A stretch of DNA of 23,636 nt from Cellvibrionaceae bacterium (GTDB taxonomy: Bacteria > Pseudomonadota > Gammaproteobacteria > Pseudomonadales > Cellvibrionaceae), in assembly GCA_021151615.1 (NCBI GenBank), contig JAGKXA010000045.1, forward strand, positions 1 to 23,636. The letters run 5' to 3'. This document shows positions 5,767-13,835 of the stretch, piece by piece. The notes under the pieces are model-generated. The model did no database searches, was not told the DNA's origin, and saw only the letters and a program-made list of their open reading frames with translations. Position numbers and translations under genes: made by a program. Position 1 is the stretch's first letter. The number at the start of each line of letters is the position of its first letter.

Positions 5767-7164
5767 TTAGCTGTTTGCCTTTGCGCGTTGTTGCTGCGGT
5801 TTGGACTGGCCTTTGCGATGTGTGGATGCAGTAGTTGGTTTACTATTGCGTGGTTGCTGGTTATTGCCAGATGGTTTTTTTCCATTGCCATTCTTTGGTT
5901 TTTGTCCCAGTGCCAGCTTGGCGGCGCCTGGTTTTTCGGCACGACTTTTACCGGGTTTTGCTGCACCTGCACCAATTGTCATGCGGCGCCCCAACACAAT
6001 AGGTTCGGGTTTGGCGTTAGGGTCTGGTTCAAAACCGGGAACCACTTCTTTATCGATATCGCGTTTAATTAATTTCTCAATATCGCGCAAAAATTTATCT
6101 TCATCGATACATACCAGTGAAACTGCAATTCCTTCAGCATCAGCGCGACCAGTTCGACCAATACGGTGGACGTAATCTTCCGGTACGTTCGGTAATTCGT
6201 AATTCACAACATGGGGTAGTTGATCGATATCGATGCCGCGCGCAGCAATATCGGTGGCAACCAGTGCGCGAATTTCTCCTTGTTTAAAATCTTCCAATGC
6301 TTTAGTGCGTGCACCCTGGCTTTTGTTGCCGTGAATCGCTGCGGCGCGAATGCCATCATCCAGCAATTGTTCAGTTAATTTATTTGCGCCGTGTTTGGTG
6401 CGTGTGAAAATCAATACTTGTTGCCAGTCACCTTGCTCAATCAAGTGTGCCAGCAGTTCACGTTTACGATTACGATCCACTGGGTGGACGCGCTGGGTCA
6501 CGCGTTCTGATGCAGTATTACGGCGCGCGACTTCAATCAAGCTGGGTTGGTTTAATAATTTATCGGCCAGCGCTTTAATCTCGTCAGAAAAAGTGGCGGA
6601 GAAGAGCAGGTTTTGGCGCTGCTTTGGTAGCAGTGCCAACACTTTTTTAATGTCGTGAATAAAGCCCATATCCAGCATCCGATCGGCTTCATCCAACACC
6701 AGTACTTCAACATCGCGTAAGGAAACTGCGTTTTGGTTAACCAGATCAAGCAAACGGCCTGGTGTTGCTACCAAAATATCGGTGCCACCGCGCAGGTTCA
6801 TCATTTGCGGATTAATGCTTACACCACCAAACACTACCGTTGAACGCAATGAAAGGTATTTACTGTAGGTGCGCACGCTCTCGTGAACCTGAGCTGCCAG
6901 CTCGCGTGTAGGGGTAAGGATCAGGGCGCGCACCGGGCGACGGCCTTTTGCCATTTTCTCTGTTTGGGCCCGGCTTAATTTTTCCAGTAAGGGCAGGGTG
7001 AAACCTGCAGTTTTTCCGGTACCTGTCTGTGCGCCGGCCAGGATATCACCGCCTTTTAGAACGGCGGGAATGGCTTGCGCTTGAATAGGGGTGGGTGTGC
7101 TATAGCCCGCTTCGGCAATAGCACGCAAAATATCGGCCCTAAGACCGAGACTTTCAAAAGACAT
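5767..7164 (-). CDS. rhlE: RhlE-type DEAD-box RNA helicase
   Basis: An ATP-dependent RNA helicase that remodels rRNA or mRNA structure and helps RNA decay and ribosome assembly, often important in the cold. The 465-residue protein has all core motifs: Q motif ('TPTPIQAQAIP'), motif I 'AQTGTGKT', Ia 'PTRELAAQ', Ib 'TPGRL', II 'DEAD', III 'SAT', IV 'LIFTRTKHGA', V 'ATDIAARGIDI' and VI 'HRIGRTGRA'. The C-terminal tail (about residue 385 on) is basic and low in complexity ('KKPSGNNQQPRNSKPTTASTHRKG' type), as in RhlE proteins that bind RNA non-specifically. The open frame extends to 7302, but ATG 7164 ('MSFESLGL') follows AGGAAA and matches RhlE starts. The 175-base upstream gap holds several dyads. 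Confidence 0.95.
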   Translation of the reverse strand: MSFESLGLRADILRAIAEAGYSTPTPIQAQAIPAVLKGGDILAGAQTGTGKTAGFTLPLLEKLSRAQTEKMAKGRRPVRALILTPTRELAAQVHESVRTYSKYLSLRSTVVFGGVSINPQMMNLRGGTDILVATPGRLLDLVNQNAVSLRDVEVLVLDEADRMLDMGFIHDIKKVLALLPKQRQNLLFSATFSDEIKALADKLLNQPSLIEVARRNTASERVTQRVHPVDRNRKRELLAHLIEQGDWQQVLIFTRTKHGANKLTEQLLDDGIRAAAIHGNKSQGARTKALEDFKQGEIRALVATDIAARGIDIDQLPHVVNYELPNVPEDYVHRIGRTGRADAEGIAVSLVCIDEDKFLRDIEKLIKRDIDKEVVPGFEPDPNAKPEPIVLGRRMTIGAGAAKPGKSRAEKPGAAKLALGQKPKNGNGKKPSGNNQQPRNSKPTTASTHRKGQSKPQQQRAKANS

Positions 7165-7187
7165 AAGTATTTCCTGTGGCTCGGCCT

Positions 7188-7315
7188 CCCGCGTGGCGGG
7201 CAAGGTCTGGCGAGCGGAGATGTGGCAAACCCAGGGTTTGCAAATGGAGGGCGACACTGACCTTAAGGGTGTCGCCGCGCATGGTACGCAGTTGCTGTGC
7301 AATAAGCCAGCAACT
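7188..7315 (-). repeat. Cluster of four dyads in the leader region of rhlE
   Basis: Four inverted repeats lie between the upstream transporter gene and rhlE. They are CCCGC-GTG-GCGGG (7188-7200), GCAAACCC-A-GGGTTTGC (7225-7241), GGCGACAC with GTGTCGCC (7250-7276, 11-base loop) and AGTTGCTG with CAGCAACT (7290-7315). Stem arms are perfect. None has a T-run on the rhlE strand, so they are not standard terminators. They would fold in the 5' leader of an rhlE transcript or act as operators. Confidence 0.65.
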
Positions 7316-7339
7316 TTTATGTTTTATTGGGCGAGAGAA

Positions 7340-8572
7340 TTAAACAGCAGGATCAGGTTCGGTCAGTTTGCGCTGTTTGGCGAGGTTGAGTATCGCCAGG
7401 CAGAGTGTCGCCAGAAACAGAAATCCACAGGTCATGGGAATCAGCGTGCTGTCATACATCTGGCCAATGGCTGTGCCTATGATCATCGAGAGTATGGATG
7501 AACTGGCCCCAATTACTGCCGAGGCGATACCTGCAACATGTCCCATAGGTTCCATCGCCATGGCATTCACATTGCCAAACACCAGGCCGAAGCAAAAAAA
7601 CAGTACGGCAGCGTAAGCTAAAAACATCCATAAGTTGGGGGCAGTGATTAATTGCAATGCCAGGAAAATCGCTGAGCTGAAAATAATGCCCAGGGTGGCG
7701 CGGCTGCATAAGTATTCCATTCCCCATTTTTGCACAAAGCGCGCATTCACCATGGATGCCACACCAAACAGCAGCGCCAATACACCAAAATACACAGTGA
7801 ATAATTTCCCGGTATTAAATAACTCCTGGAAAATTTGTTGTGATGAGTTCAGGTAGCCCATAAAACTGCCGAAAAATAATCCCATGCACAGGGTGTAACA
7901 CATGGTTGAGTAATTGCTGATGACTTCTTTGAAACCATCGATAAACCCGGTACGGGTAAACGGGATGCGATATTCTTTTGGCAGTGTTTCTTCCAGTCGC
8001 CAGAAAATCCATACACCAATAATTAATGCGTAAACAATGTAAAGTACAAAAATATAACGCCATGAGCTGATGAGTAGTACCGCCTGGCCGAGGCTTGGTG
8101 CTATGGCGGGCACCATAATAAAAATCATCATCACTAGCGACATGATGCGTGCCATTTCATTGCCAGCATATTTGTCGCGCACAATGGAAATGGCAGATAC
8201 ATAAGGTCCGGCAACTCCGAGGCCTTGCACAAAGCGGCCAATTAACAGGCCTTCAATTGAGGTCGCGAAAAAACAAATCGCGCTGCCCAAAAAAAATAAT
8301 GCGATGCCACCGTAGAGTACTTTTTTGCGGCCTGTTGCATCGGATAAAGGCCCGCAAACCAACTGCCCCAGTGCCATACCTAAAAATAATGCGCTGATTA
8401 CGTATTGGATCTGGTTTGGATAGTTCAGGGGAATTTCTTTGCCAATAAACCCCAGCGCAGGTAATAGGGCATCAATAGAGATGGCGACAATCGACATCAT
8501 TAATGCAACCAGTAATATGAACTCCCCGGATGAGATACGCGAGGGAACCGAATGGGTCGAATAATCAGTCAT
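7340..8572 (-). CDS. Bcr/CflA-type MFS drug efflux transporter
   Basis: An inner-membrane proton-driven exporter of the DHA1 major facilitator group. The 410-residue protein has about twelve hydrophobic segments. It begins 'EFILLVALMMSIVAISIDALLPALG', the typical first helix of Bcr/CflA proteins. The loop 2-3 motif is 'GPLSDATGRKKVLYGG' and the helix 4 to 5 region is 'GRFVQGLGVAGPYVSAISIVRD'. Bcr/CflA members export drugs such as bicyclomycin or chloramphenicol, and some export sulfonamides or dipeptides; the substrate here is unknown. I prefer ATG 8572 ('MTDYSTHS', GGAAA upstream) over longer in-frame starts up to 8647, because the extra residues do not resemble the family. Confidence 0.88.
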   Translation of the reverse strand: MTDYSTHSVPSRISSGEFILLVALMMSIVAISIDALLPALGFIGKEIPLNYPNQIQYVISALFLGMALGQLVCGPLSDATGRKKVLYGGIALFFLGSAICFFATSIEGLLIGRFVQGLGVAGPYVSAISIVRDKYAGNEMARIMSLVMMIFIMVPAIAPSLGQAVLLISSWRYIFVLYIVYALIIGVWIFWRLEETLPKEYRIPFTRTGFIDGFKEVISNYSTMCYTLCMGLFFGSFMGYLNSSQQIFQELFNTGKLFTVYFGVLALLFGVASMVNARFVQKWGMEYLCSRATLGIIFSSAIFLALQLITAPNLWMFLAYAAVLFFCFGLVFGNVNAMAMEPMGHVAGIASAVIGASSSILSMIIGTAIGQMYDSTLIPMTCGFLFLATLCLAILNLAKQRKLTEPDPAV

Positions 8573-8703
8573 GATGTGTTTCCATTGTGTGAATACTGAT
8601 ATGTAGAAGCCGGTTGGGGCGCAAAGCATATTGCTATTTACTGCCAACGGCTGTCAGTAAATGTAAATAGCCGGTAGGTAAAGTGCGTAGGATTTGTAGG
8701 TTA

Positions 8704-8736
8704 GGAGCATTGCGCCTGAGTTAGTCGTAATGCTCC
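8704..8736. repeat. Inverted repeat between the transporter and the DUF3806 gene
   Basis: GGAGCATT (8704-8711) and AATGCTCC (8729-8736) form perfect 8-bp arms with a 17-base loop. It lies in the 221-base gap between the DUF3806 stop and the transporter start. No good T-run follows on the minus strand, so termination of the DUF3806 operon here is uncertain. Confidence 0.4.
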
Positions 8737-8793
8737 GGGGGTTTTCGACAGGGGTAGAAAAATTCTTCGCCCAATGTAAACAATAATTGATGG

Positions 8794-9378
8794 TTAGCGC
8801 GGCAAGCGGTACATAATGCCGCCATCATAAGGCAGTTTAGGTAGATGCTTTTCCATGCGTAGAAGGGCATCGTCATAAATCTTTCTGACATCCGGCTTGG
8901 TACCCACCTCCATGCGGCGCGACAGCATAGTTACAGGGAACAAGCAGTCGTTTGTTTTGCGCACGCACAGGGCTCGACTGCGGCCCAACTCGTCTTCATA
9001 GATTTTCCACTCAAAGGTATTGGGGAAGTCGGCCAGTATTACATTACCTAAAACCACTCCCATGGCCTGTTGTAGTTCAAAGTTATCCATTGCCACCAGT
9101 TCTTTATCGACAATTCGCTGCAGTGTACTTAAATCGCTCAGGTCGCGGCGCAAAGGTGTACCCAATTTGGTTTGTGCCAACTCGTTAACTTTGGTTGTTT
9201 CCTGATCCATGCGATTTTTATCCATCCAACCCAATTCTTTAATCTGGATTTCTTTTTTAGGTTCGATAGTGGTTGCCTGTTTGTCCACAACATTCATAGG
9301 TGTTTGAGCCAGCGCACTATTGAAAGCAAAAAAAATGGAGAGAACCAAAAATGTACACAGACCAAATAACTTTTTCAT
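8794..9378 (-). CDS. Secreted DUF3806-type protein
   Basis: A 194-residue protein with a Sec signal peptide (MKKLFGLCTFLVLSIFFAFNSALAQ, cleavage near residue 24). The mature part holds 'LQQAMGVVLGNVILADFPNTFEWKIYEDELGRSRALCVRKTNDCLFPVTMLSRRMEVG'. This matches the DUF3806 pattern: an LGxVLGxxL block, then a W-x-x-Y-E-D-E-L-G-R-S-x-A-L block, then a P-x-T-M-x-S-x-R-x-E block. The function is unknown. The ATG follows GGAG by nine bases. It starts 21 bases after the glutamate-synthase-like gene and is probably the last gene of a four-gene operon with it, the diguanylate cyclase and the binding protein. Two cysteines could form a disulfide in the periplasm. Confidence 0.75.
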   Translation of the reverse strand: MKKLFGLCTFLVLSIFFAFNSALAQTPMNVVDKQATTIEPKKEIQIKELGWMDKNRMDQETTKVNELAQTKLGTPLRRDLSDLSTLQRIVDKELVAMDNFELQQAMGVVLGNVILADFPNTFEWKIYEDELGRSRALCVRKTNDCLFPVTMLSRRMEVGTKPDVRKIYDDALLRMEKHLPKLPYDGGIMYRLPR

Positions 9379-9399
9379 AGGGAATATCTCCGCAACGGC

Positions 9400-10941
9400 T
9401 TAAGGTTTATCAGCAAGCGCGTCGCTCGCGATTAACGCATTGTGTGTTGGTACCTTGGACTGGTAAGGACCAAGCTTGTTCAGGGGGATGGGAATTCCAT
9501 CGGATCCGACAATATGAATATGTTCAGTGCGCAACTGGCGCGGTTCGGCAAGGCCGCAGGAGTGGGCAATCATGGCCACACTCTTGGTGATATTGCGCTG
9601 GTAGGCGGCAACACGCTCGGCCTTATCGCTTGGGTCCAGCCCCTTTTGCAATTTTGCGTTGTGGGTAGTGATACCGGTTGGACAAGTGTTCTTGTGACAT
9701 TGCAATGCCTGGATACATCCCAGCGCAAACATAAAACCGCGCGCACTATTCACAAAATCGGCGCCGGATGCAAGTGCCCAGGCGACCATGTGCGGAGTGA
9801 TCAGTTTGCCCGCCACTATAACTTTGATGCGATCCTTGAGGCCGGCTTCCTGCAATAAAGTGGCAAGCCAGGGCAGGCTCTCCTTGATAGGCAAGCCCAC
9901 ATGGTCCATCAGCGGCTGAGGTGCTGCGCCGCTGCCGCCATCGCTGCTGTCGAGCGTAATAAAATCCGGGGCTGCTTCCAGCCCGCGCACACGAATTTCA
10001 CTGATTAATTCGATTAACCAGTGTTTTTCCCCGAGTACTGCTTTAAAACCTACCGGCTTTCCCGTGGTATTGCGTATGTGGTTAATCATATCGAGCAAAT
10101 CCGCTACCGAATTAATATCCGTGTGTCCGTTCGGGCTAATGGACGCTTGTCCCTCGGGAATGCCGCGAATCATGGCTACTTCCGCAGAGACTTTTTCGGC
10201 GGGAAGTATGCCGCCTTTGCCCGGTTTGGCGCCCTGGCTCAGTTTAATTTCAAACATTTTAATTTGGGCTTTGCTGGCCAACTCGCGCAAGCGTTCATCG
10301 CTAAGATTACCCTGTAAATCGCGTACGCCGTATTTTGCAGTGCCAATTTGAAATACCAGATCGCATCCACCCTCCAGATGATAAGGCGATAAACCACCTT
10401 CGCCGGTATTGAGCCAGCAGCCCGCTTTTGCGGCTCCGCGTGATAACGCGAGAATTGCCGGTTTGGATATGGCGCCGTAGCTCATGCCAGAAATATTGAA
10501 AATCGAATGGGTGGTGTAAGGCGTATCGCAAAACGGCCCCAGAGTAACTGGCGAGGCCATAAGCGCATCCTTTTCCTGAATGGGAAATGCCGAGTTTAAA
10601 AACAGCAAGGTACCGGGTTTGGATAGATCCAACGTTGAACCGAAGCCGACATTGTTATCAATATCTTTTGCGGCGCGATAAACCCAGGAGCGATCAGCTC
10701 TATTAAACGGCATTTCCTCGCGATCCTGTGCAAAAAAATATTGCCGGAAAAATTCTCCCAAATGTTCAAAGAAATAACGGAAACGTCCCAACACCGGATA
10801 GTTTTTACGAATGGTATGAGTGTTTTGACTAATATCGGTGATGTACATAATGATCACAGCGAGCAGCAGTAACCCGATTACGGTAATAAAAATAACTTCC
10901 AGCCAGGTGAGCAGGGTGAGAGCCCAATGGGAATCAGTCAT
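9400..10941 (-). CDS. Membrane-anchored glutamate-synthase-like FMN/Fe-S flavoprotein
   Basis: A 513-residue protein containing only the FMN-binding synthase domain of glutamate synthase (GltB-like, YerD-type). An N-terminal membrane segment (about residues 8-33, 'LLTWLEVIFITVIGLLLLAV') is followed by the barrel. Visible hallmarks are 'GMSYGAISKPAILALSRGA', 'NTGEGGLSPYH', 'EIKLSQGAKPGKGG', 'TLDSSDGGSGAAPQP' and the 3Fe-4S cysteine motif C-x5-C-x4-C ('CIQALQCHKNTCPTGITTHN'). It lacks the glutamine amidotransferase domain and the C-terminal GltB helix domain, so it cannot hydrolyse glutamine by itself. The true substrate of this family is not established. It starts 11 bases after the diguanylate cyclase stop; no strong ribosome binding site is seen. 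Confidence 0.88.
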   Translation of the reverse strand: MTDSHWALTLLTWLEVIFITVIGLLLLAVIIMYITDISQNTHTIRKNYPVLGRFRYFFEHLGEFFRQYFFAQDREEMPFNRADRSWVYRAAKDIDNNVGFGSTLDLSKPGTLLFLNSAFPIQEKDALMASPVTLGPFCDTPYTTHSIFNISGMSYGAISKPAILALSRGAAKAGCWLNTGEGGLSPYHLEGGCDLVFQIGTAKYGVRDLQGNLSDERLRELASKAQIKMFEIKLSQGAKPGKGGILPAEKVSAEVAMIRGIPEGQASISPNGHTDINSVADLLDMINHIRNTTGKPVGFKAVLGEKHWLIELISEIRVRGLEAAPDFITLDSSDGGSGAAPQPLMDHVGLPIKESLPWLATLLQEAGLKDRIKVIVAGKLITPHMVAWALASGADFVNSARGFMFALGCIQALQCHKNTCPTGITTHNAKLQKGLDPSDKAERVAAYQRNITKSVAMIAHSCGLAEPRQLRTEHIHIVGSDGIPIPLNKLGPYQSKVPTHNALIASDALADKP

Positions 10942-10952
10942 GTGGAGTAGTC

Positions 10953-12698
10953 CTATCCAATGTCGCTGTAATGTTTAACGCAATTTTTACCGAGCGATTT
11001 CGCGGTGTACATAGCGGAATCGGCGTGTTTAATTAGGCTGAGTTTGTCATCACCATCTTGCGGATAGAGGGCGATGCCGATACTGCAGGAAACATGGATT
11101 TCATTATTGTTAATAAAAAATGCTTGATTGAGTGAGTTGCGAATTTTATCAGCGACCTGTCGGCTGATATGACGCGTACTCATGCCGCGCAATTGCAAAT
11201 CGCGTGCAGAAATAATAATCATAAATTCATCGCCACCATAGCGTGCGACTGTGTCTGTCTCACGTACACAACCCAGCATACGAATGGCGCATTCTTGTAA
11301 TAGTAGATCACCAGCATCGTGGCCAAACTTGTCGTTCACCGGTTTAAAACCGTCCAGATCCACCAACATAACGGCAATTTCCATTTTATCACGTCGGGCA
11401 CTGATCAATGCCTGTTCAATACGATCTTCCAGCAAAATGCGATTGGGCAGGCTGGTTAACGGGTCGTGATGGGCGACTTTGTGAAGGTACTGTCGCTGGC
11501 TATTTAATTCCATTAATTGCGCGTTAAGTTTTTTTGCCATCAATGAAAAGTTACGTGCGAGTAAACCCAGTTCATCATTGCGTTGCAGGTGCACTTCAGG
11601 TACAGGATCGCCTTGTTTAAAACGAGCAAAGATTGTTGCCATCTGGCGCAGAGGGGTGGATATTTTCCAGGCCAGGAAGAGTGACAAGAGTACGAATAAC
11701 AAACCAAATACCAGTGCACTTTTAAGTGCGGTGATCCCCAGTTGGCGGCTTTCAAGCAAGACTGTATCCAGGTTGCTCACCAATCCCAGTACTATATAAT
11801 TTTCATCTGCTGCCCATTCAAAGGGCAATTTACTTAGCGAAATCACCGCTTGTTTTTCCGGCGTGCGCAGGTCTTGCATTTCGGCCACTAACTCTTTAAG
11901 TTCACCCGAAAATATCCGTTGGGCGACGGGTAAATCCTGTTGAATTGTAAATCGTGCGCCTTTGTCGAAACCAAAAGTTTTTTCTATATTCGGGTGGAGC
12001 AGATAATCGCCCAGTGAGTTGGTGGCGATTACATCGATATTGTCTGGCACATCGGTTTCAATCATGTTGAACATGCTCGTCATATCAACATTGATAACCA
12101 TTGCCCCAAAGATAGTGTTGGTATTGGTATAAATAGGTGTGGCTAAAATAATGCTGGGCTTACCATAACCGTCCAGTAGTCCCCGCTCTTTATTAAGTTT
12201 GGGAGCGGAAATAAATATTTCACCCGGTTTTAGTTTTAATGTTTTGTAGATGTAAGAAAAGTGAGCCTTTTCTTGCAGGGCTAAACCTTCAACAACACTA
12301 ATTGAATTCTCGGTTTTATCAATACGCACCAGCTCGAGCCCGTGATTAGCTGCTCCAATAAAACGTACCTGATTATATTCTTTGTGTGAGTTAAGTAATT
12401 CGGATAATGCTGAAGCAAGCCGGGCACGTTGATTCAATGCATCAGCAGGATTGGCGTGATTGGCAATTTCACTAACAGCCGGCAGACGAGAGATGAACAA
12501 TAAATCTTTGCCGATATCTTCGATAAAAAAAGCGTAACGGTTTGCCAGCACACGCGTGGCGGTGGCTAATTTATCCTGTGAGGATTGAATCAAGAGCGTG
12601 CGGCCCTGGCTGTAAGTGACGTACACATTGATGCTCGCGCTTAATAAGCTGAGTAATGCAATCCAGATAGTGAGTTTGATAACTAGCCGTGAACTCAT
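10953..12698 (-). CDS. Membrane diguanylate cyclase: periplasmic Cache-type sensor, HAMP, GGDEF
   Basis: It makes c-di-GMP from two GTP under control of a periplasmic sensor. In the 581-residue form, TM1 covers about 6-29, a large periplasmic region of double-Cache type about 30-320 ('GAMVINVDMTSMFNMI'), TM2 about 325-344, HAMP about 345-397 and GGDEF from about 415. The active site is intact (GGDEF, 488-492). The inhibitory I-site RxxD is present as RETD (479-482), exactly five residues before it. No EAL domain follows. The ATG at 12698 overlaps the stop of the binding-protein gene as ATGA and has AAGG upstream; the longer frame to 12743 is less likely. The coupling suggests that the binding protein feeds this sensor. 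Confidence 0.93.
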   Translation of the reverse strand: MSSRLVIKLTIWIALLSLLSASINVYVTYSQGRTLLIQSSQDKLATATRVLANRYAFFIEDIGKDLLFISRLPAVSEIANHANPADALNQRARLASALSELLNSHKEYNQVRFIGAANHGLELVRIDKTENSISVVEGLALQEKAHFSYIYKTLKLKPGEIFISAPKLNKERGLLDGYGKPSIILATPIYTNTNTIFGAMVINVDMTSMFNMIETDVPDNIDVIATNSLGDYLLHPNIEKTFGFDKGARFTIQQDLPVAQRIFSGELKELVAEMQDLRTPEKQAVISLSKLPFEWAADENYIVLGLVSNLDTVLLESRQLGITALKSALVFGLLFVLLSLFLAWKISTPLRQMATIFARFKQGDPVPEVHLQRNDELGLLARNFSLMAKKLNAQLMELNSQRQYLHKVAHHDPLTSLPNRILLEDRIEQALISARRDKMEIAVMLVDLDGFKPVNDKFGHDAGDLLLQECAIRMLGCVRETDTVARYGGDEFMIIISARDLQLRGMSTRHISRQVADKIRNSLNQAFFINNNEIHVSCSIGIALYPQDGDDKLSLIKHADSAMYTAKSLGKNCVKHYSDIG

Positions 12699-13720
12699 AA
12701 AGCAAACCTTTCCATTACATCGCCAGAAATAATTTGCTCCCACAGTCGATTGCGAGTCTCACCATTTTCAACCGGCTCTAACCAGATAAGTTCGGTATTG
12801 TGATGTACTAAAGAGGCTCCATGGGTGTTAGCCAAGCCGTGAGTATTAGTTAATCGCTGGCTGGCTTTTTCGCCCAGCATAAAATTAATCCACTGTTCTG
12901 CCAGTGCCCCGGCATTCTTGCTAATTGCCCAGCAATCCAGCCAGGCGAGGGTGCCGTTTTTCGGTAGCGTGTAACCGACATCCGCACCTATATCGGCCAG
13001 AGCCTTGACTTGCTGGCTACCGTAGTTGGCATAAATTAAAGCGATATCCTGAGTTTTAAACAGTTTTACGGCTTCCTGCGGCGAGGAGTAAAACGTGAGC
13101 AGGTTGCGGCGCAACTCTACTAGTCGCTGTGCTGAAACGATTAATTCTTCATCCGTTTGCTGAAAAGGTTTGCTCATCCCCAGACTGAGTGCTGCCAAGG
13201 TAAAGTTATGATTGCTGGTATTAAACACTAGAACTTTCCCTGCGTAGGTTTTATCCCAGAGCGCATTAATGGATTCCGGTGGGTGATGGACCAGTTTGCG
13301 GTTATAAATCAATCCCATCTCGGAATAGGTATAGGGAATAGCGTAAGTGCTGCCTTGATTGATAAGCCCCGGAATCTGGTTGCGATTTTGAAAACGGGCA
13401 TCTTGTTGTTGAATATTTGGGATAGACGCAATATCAATTGGACGTAGATGTCCCTTTTCTATGTAACGCTGCAGTTCAGCCGTGTTTACCGCAATCAGGT
13501 CATAGCGGTGATGGGGTGATAGGCTAATACGATTCCAGAGTTCATCGTCCGAATAAACTAGAGTAATCTCGACATTGCTGTCGGTTTGTCGCTCGAATTC
13601 TGCTACCAAATCGGCATCAGCATAACCTTCCCAGGTGAGGATTTTGAGTTGTTGTTTCGCCTGGCCGGGCGGTGCCAGAACCAGTAGTCCCAAAATAATG
13701 TAGTGGAGGGTTAACTTCAT
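12695..13720 (-). CDS. PotD/PotF/NspS-like periplasmic binding protein
   Basis: A periplasmic solute-binding protein of the spermidine/putrescine (PotD) group, 341 residues from ATG 13720; the frame also opens at an unlikely TTG at 13732. A signal peptide ends near 'PPGQAKQQ'. The mature N-terminus 'LKILTWEGYADADLVAEFERQT' matches PotD-type 'ITVYTWxxYxxxxLLxxFxxET', and 'YAIPYTYSEMGLIYN' matches the hinge region. 'LAWLDCWAI' keeps the Trp-x-Asp pair (W260, D262) that in PotD contacts the polyamine. No ABC permease or ATPase gene is adjacent. Instead it overlaps a diguanylate cyclase by four bases, reminiscent of V. cholerae nspS-mbaA, so a sensory rather than a transport role is likely. The ligand is unproven. 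Confidence 0.88.
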   Translation of the reverse strand: MKLTLHYIILGLLVLAPPGQAKQQLKILTWEGYADADLVAEFERQTDSNVEITLVYSDDELWNRISLSPHHRYDLIAVNTAELQRYIEKGHLRPIDIASIPNIQQQDARFQNRNQIPGLINQGSTYAIPYTYSEMGLIYNRKLVHHPPESINALWDKTYAGKVLVFNTSNHNFTLAALSLGMSKPFQQTDEELIVSAQRLVELRRNLLTFYSSPQEAVKLFKTQDIALIYANYGSQQVKALADIGADVGYTLPKNGTLAWLDCWAISKNAGALAEQWINFMLGEKASQRLTNTHGLANTHGASLVHHNTELIWLEPVENGETRNRLWEQIISGDVMERFAL

Positions 13721-13835
13721 TGCGGAGTCCAATGCGTCGTAATGGCTTAATTCTAGTTAAGTTATTGGTAGGCTTGTATTAATTCTCATTAATCTGCGCG
13801 AGTTTCGGTAAACCTGATTATCGTGTTCTCTAGTA

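Noticed and set aside
5788..6175. Long plus-strand frames opposite rhlE
   Set aside because: Antisense shadows of a well-supported helicase gene; products lack any domain and are rich in Cys/Trp/Phe from the reverse frame.
7165..7302. Longer N-terminus for RhlE
   Set aside because: The extra 46 residues run through the dyad-rich leader and have no family match; ATG 7164 has a ribosome binding site.
8704..8736. Inverted repeat as terminator of the DUF3806 operon
   Set aside because: No T-run on the minus strand and a 17-base loop; kept only as a repeat.
13778..13793. Possible Fur box upstream of the binding-protein gene (ATTAAT-TCTC-ATTAAT)
   Set aside because: Only about 12 of 19 positions fit the consensus; AT-rich dyads of this kind are common by chance.
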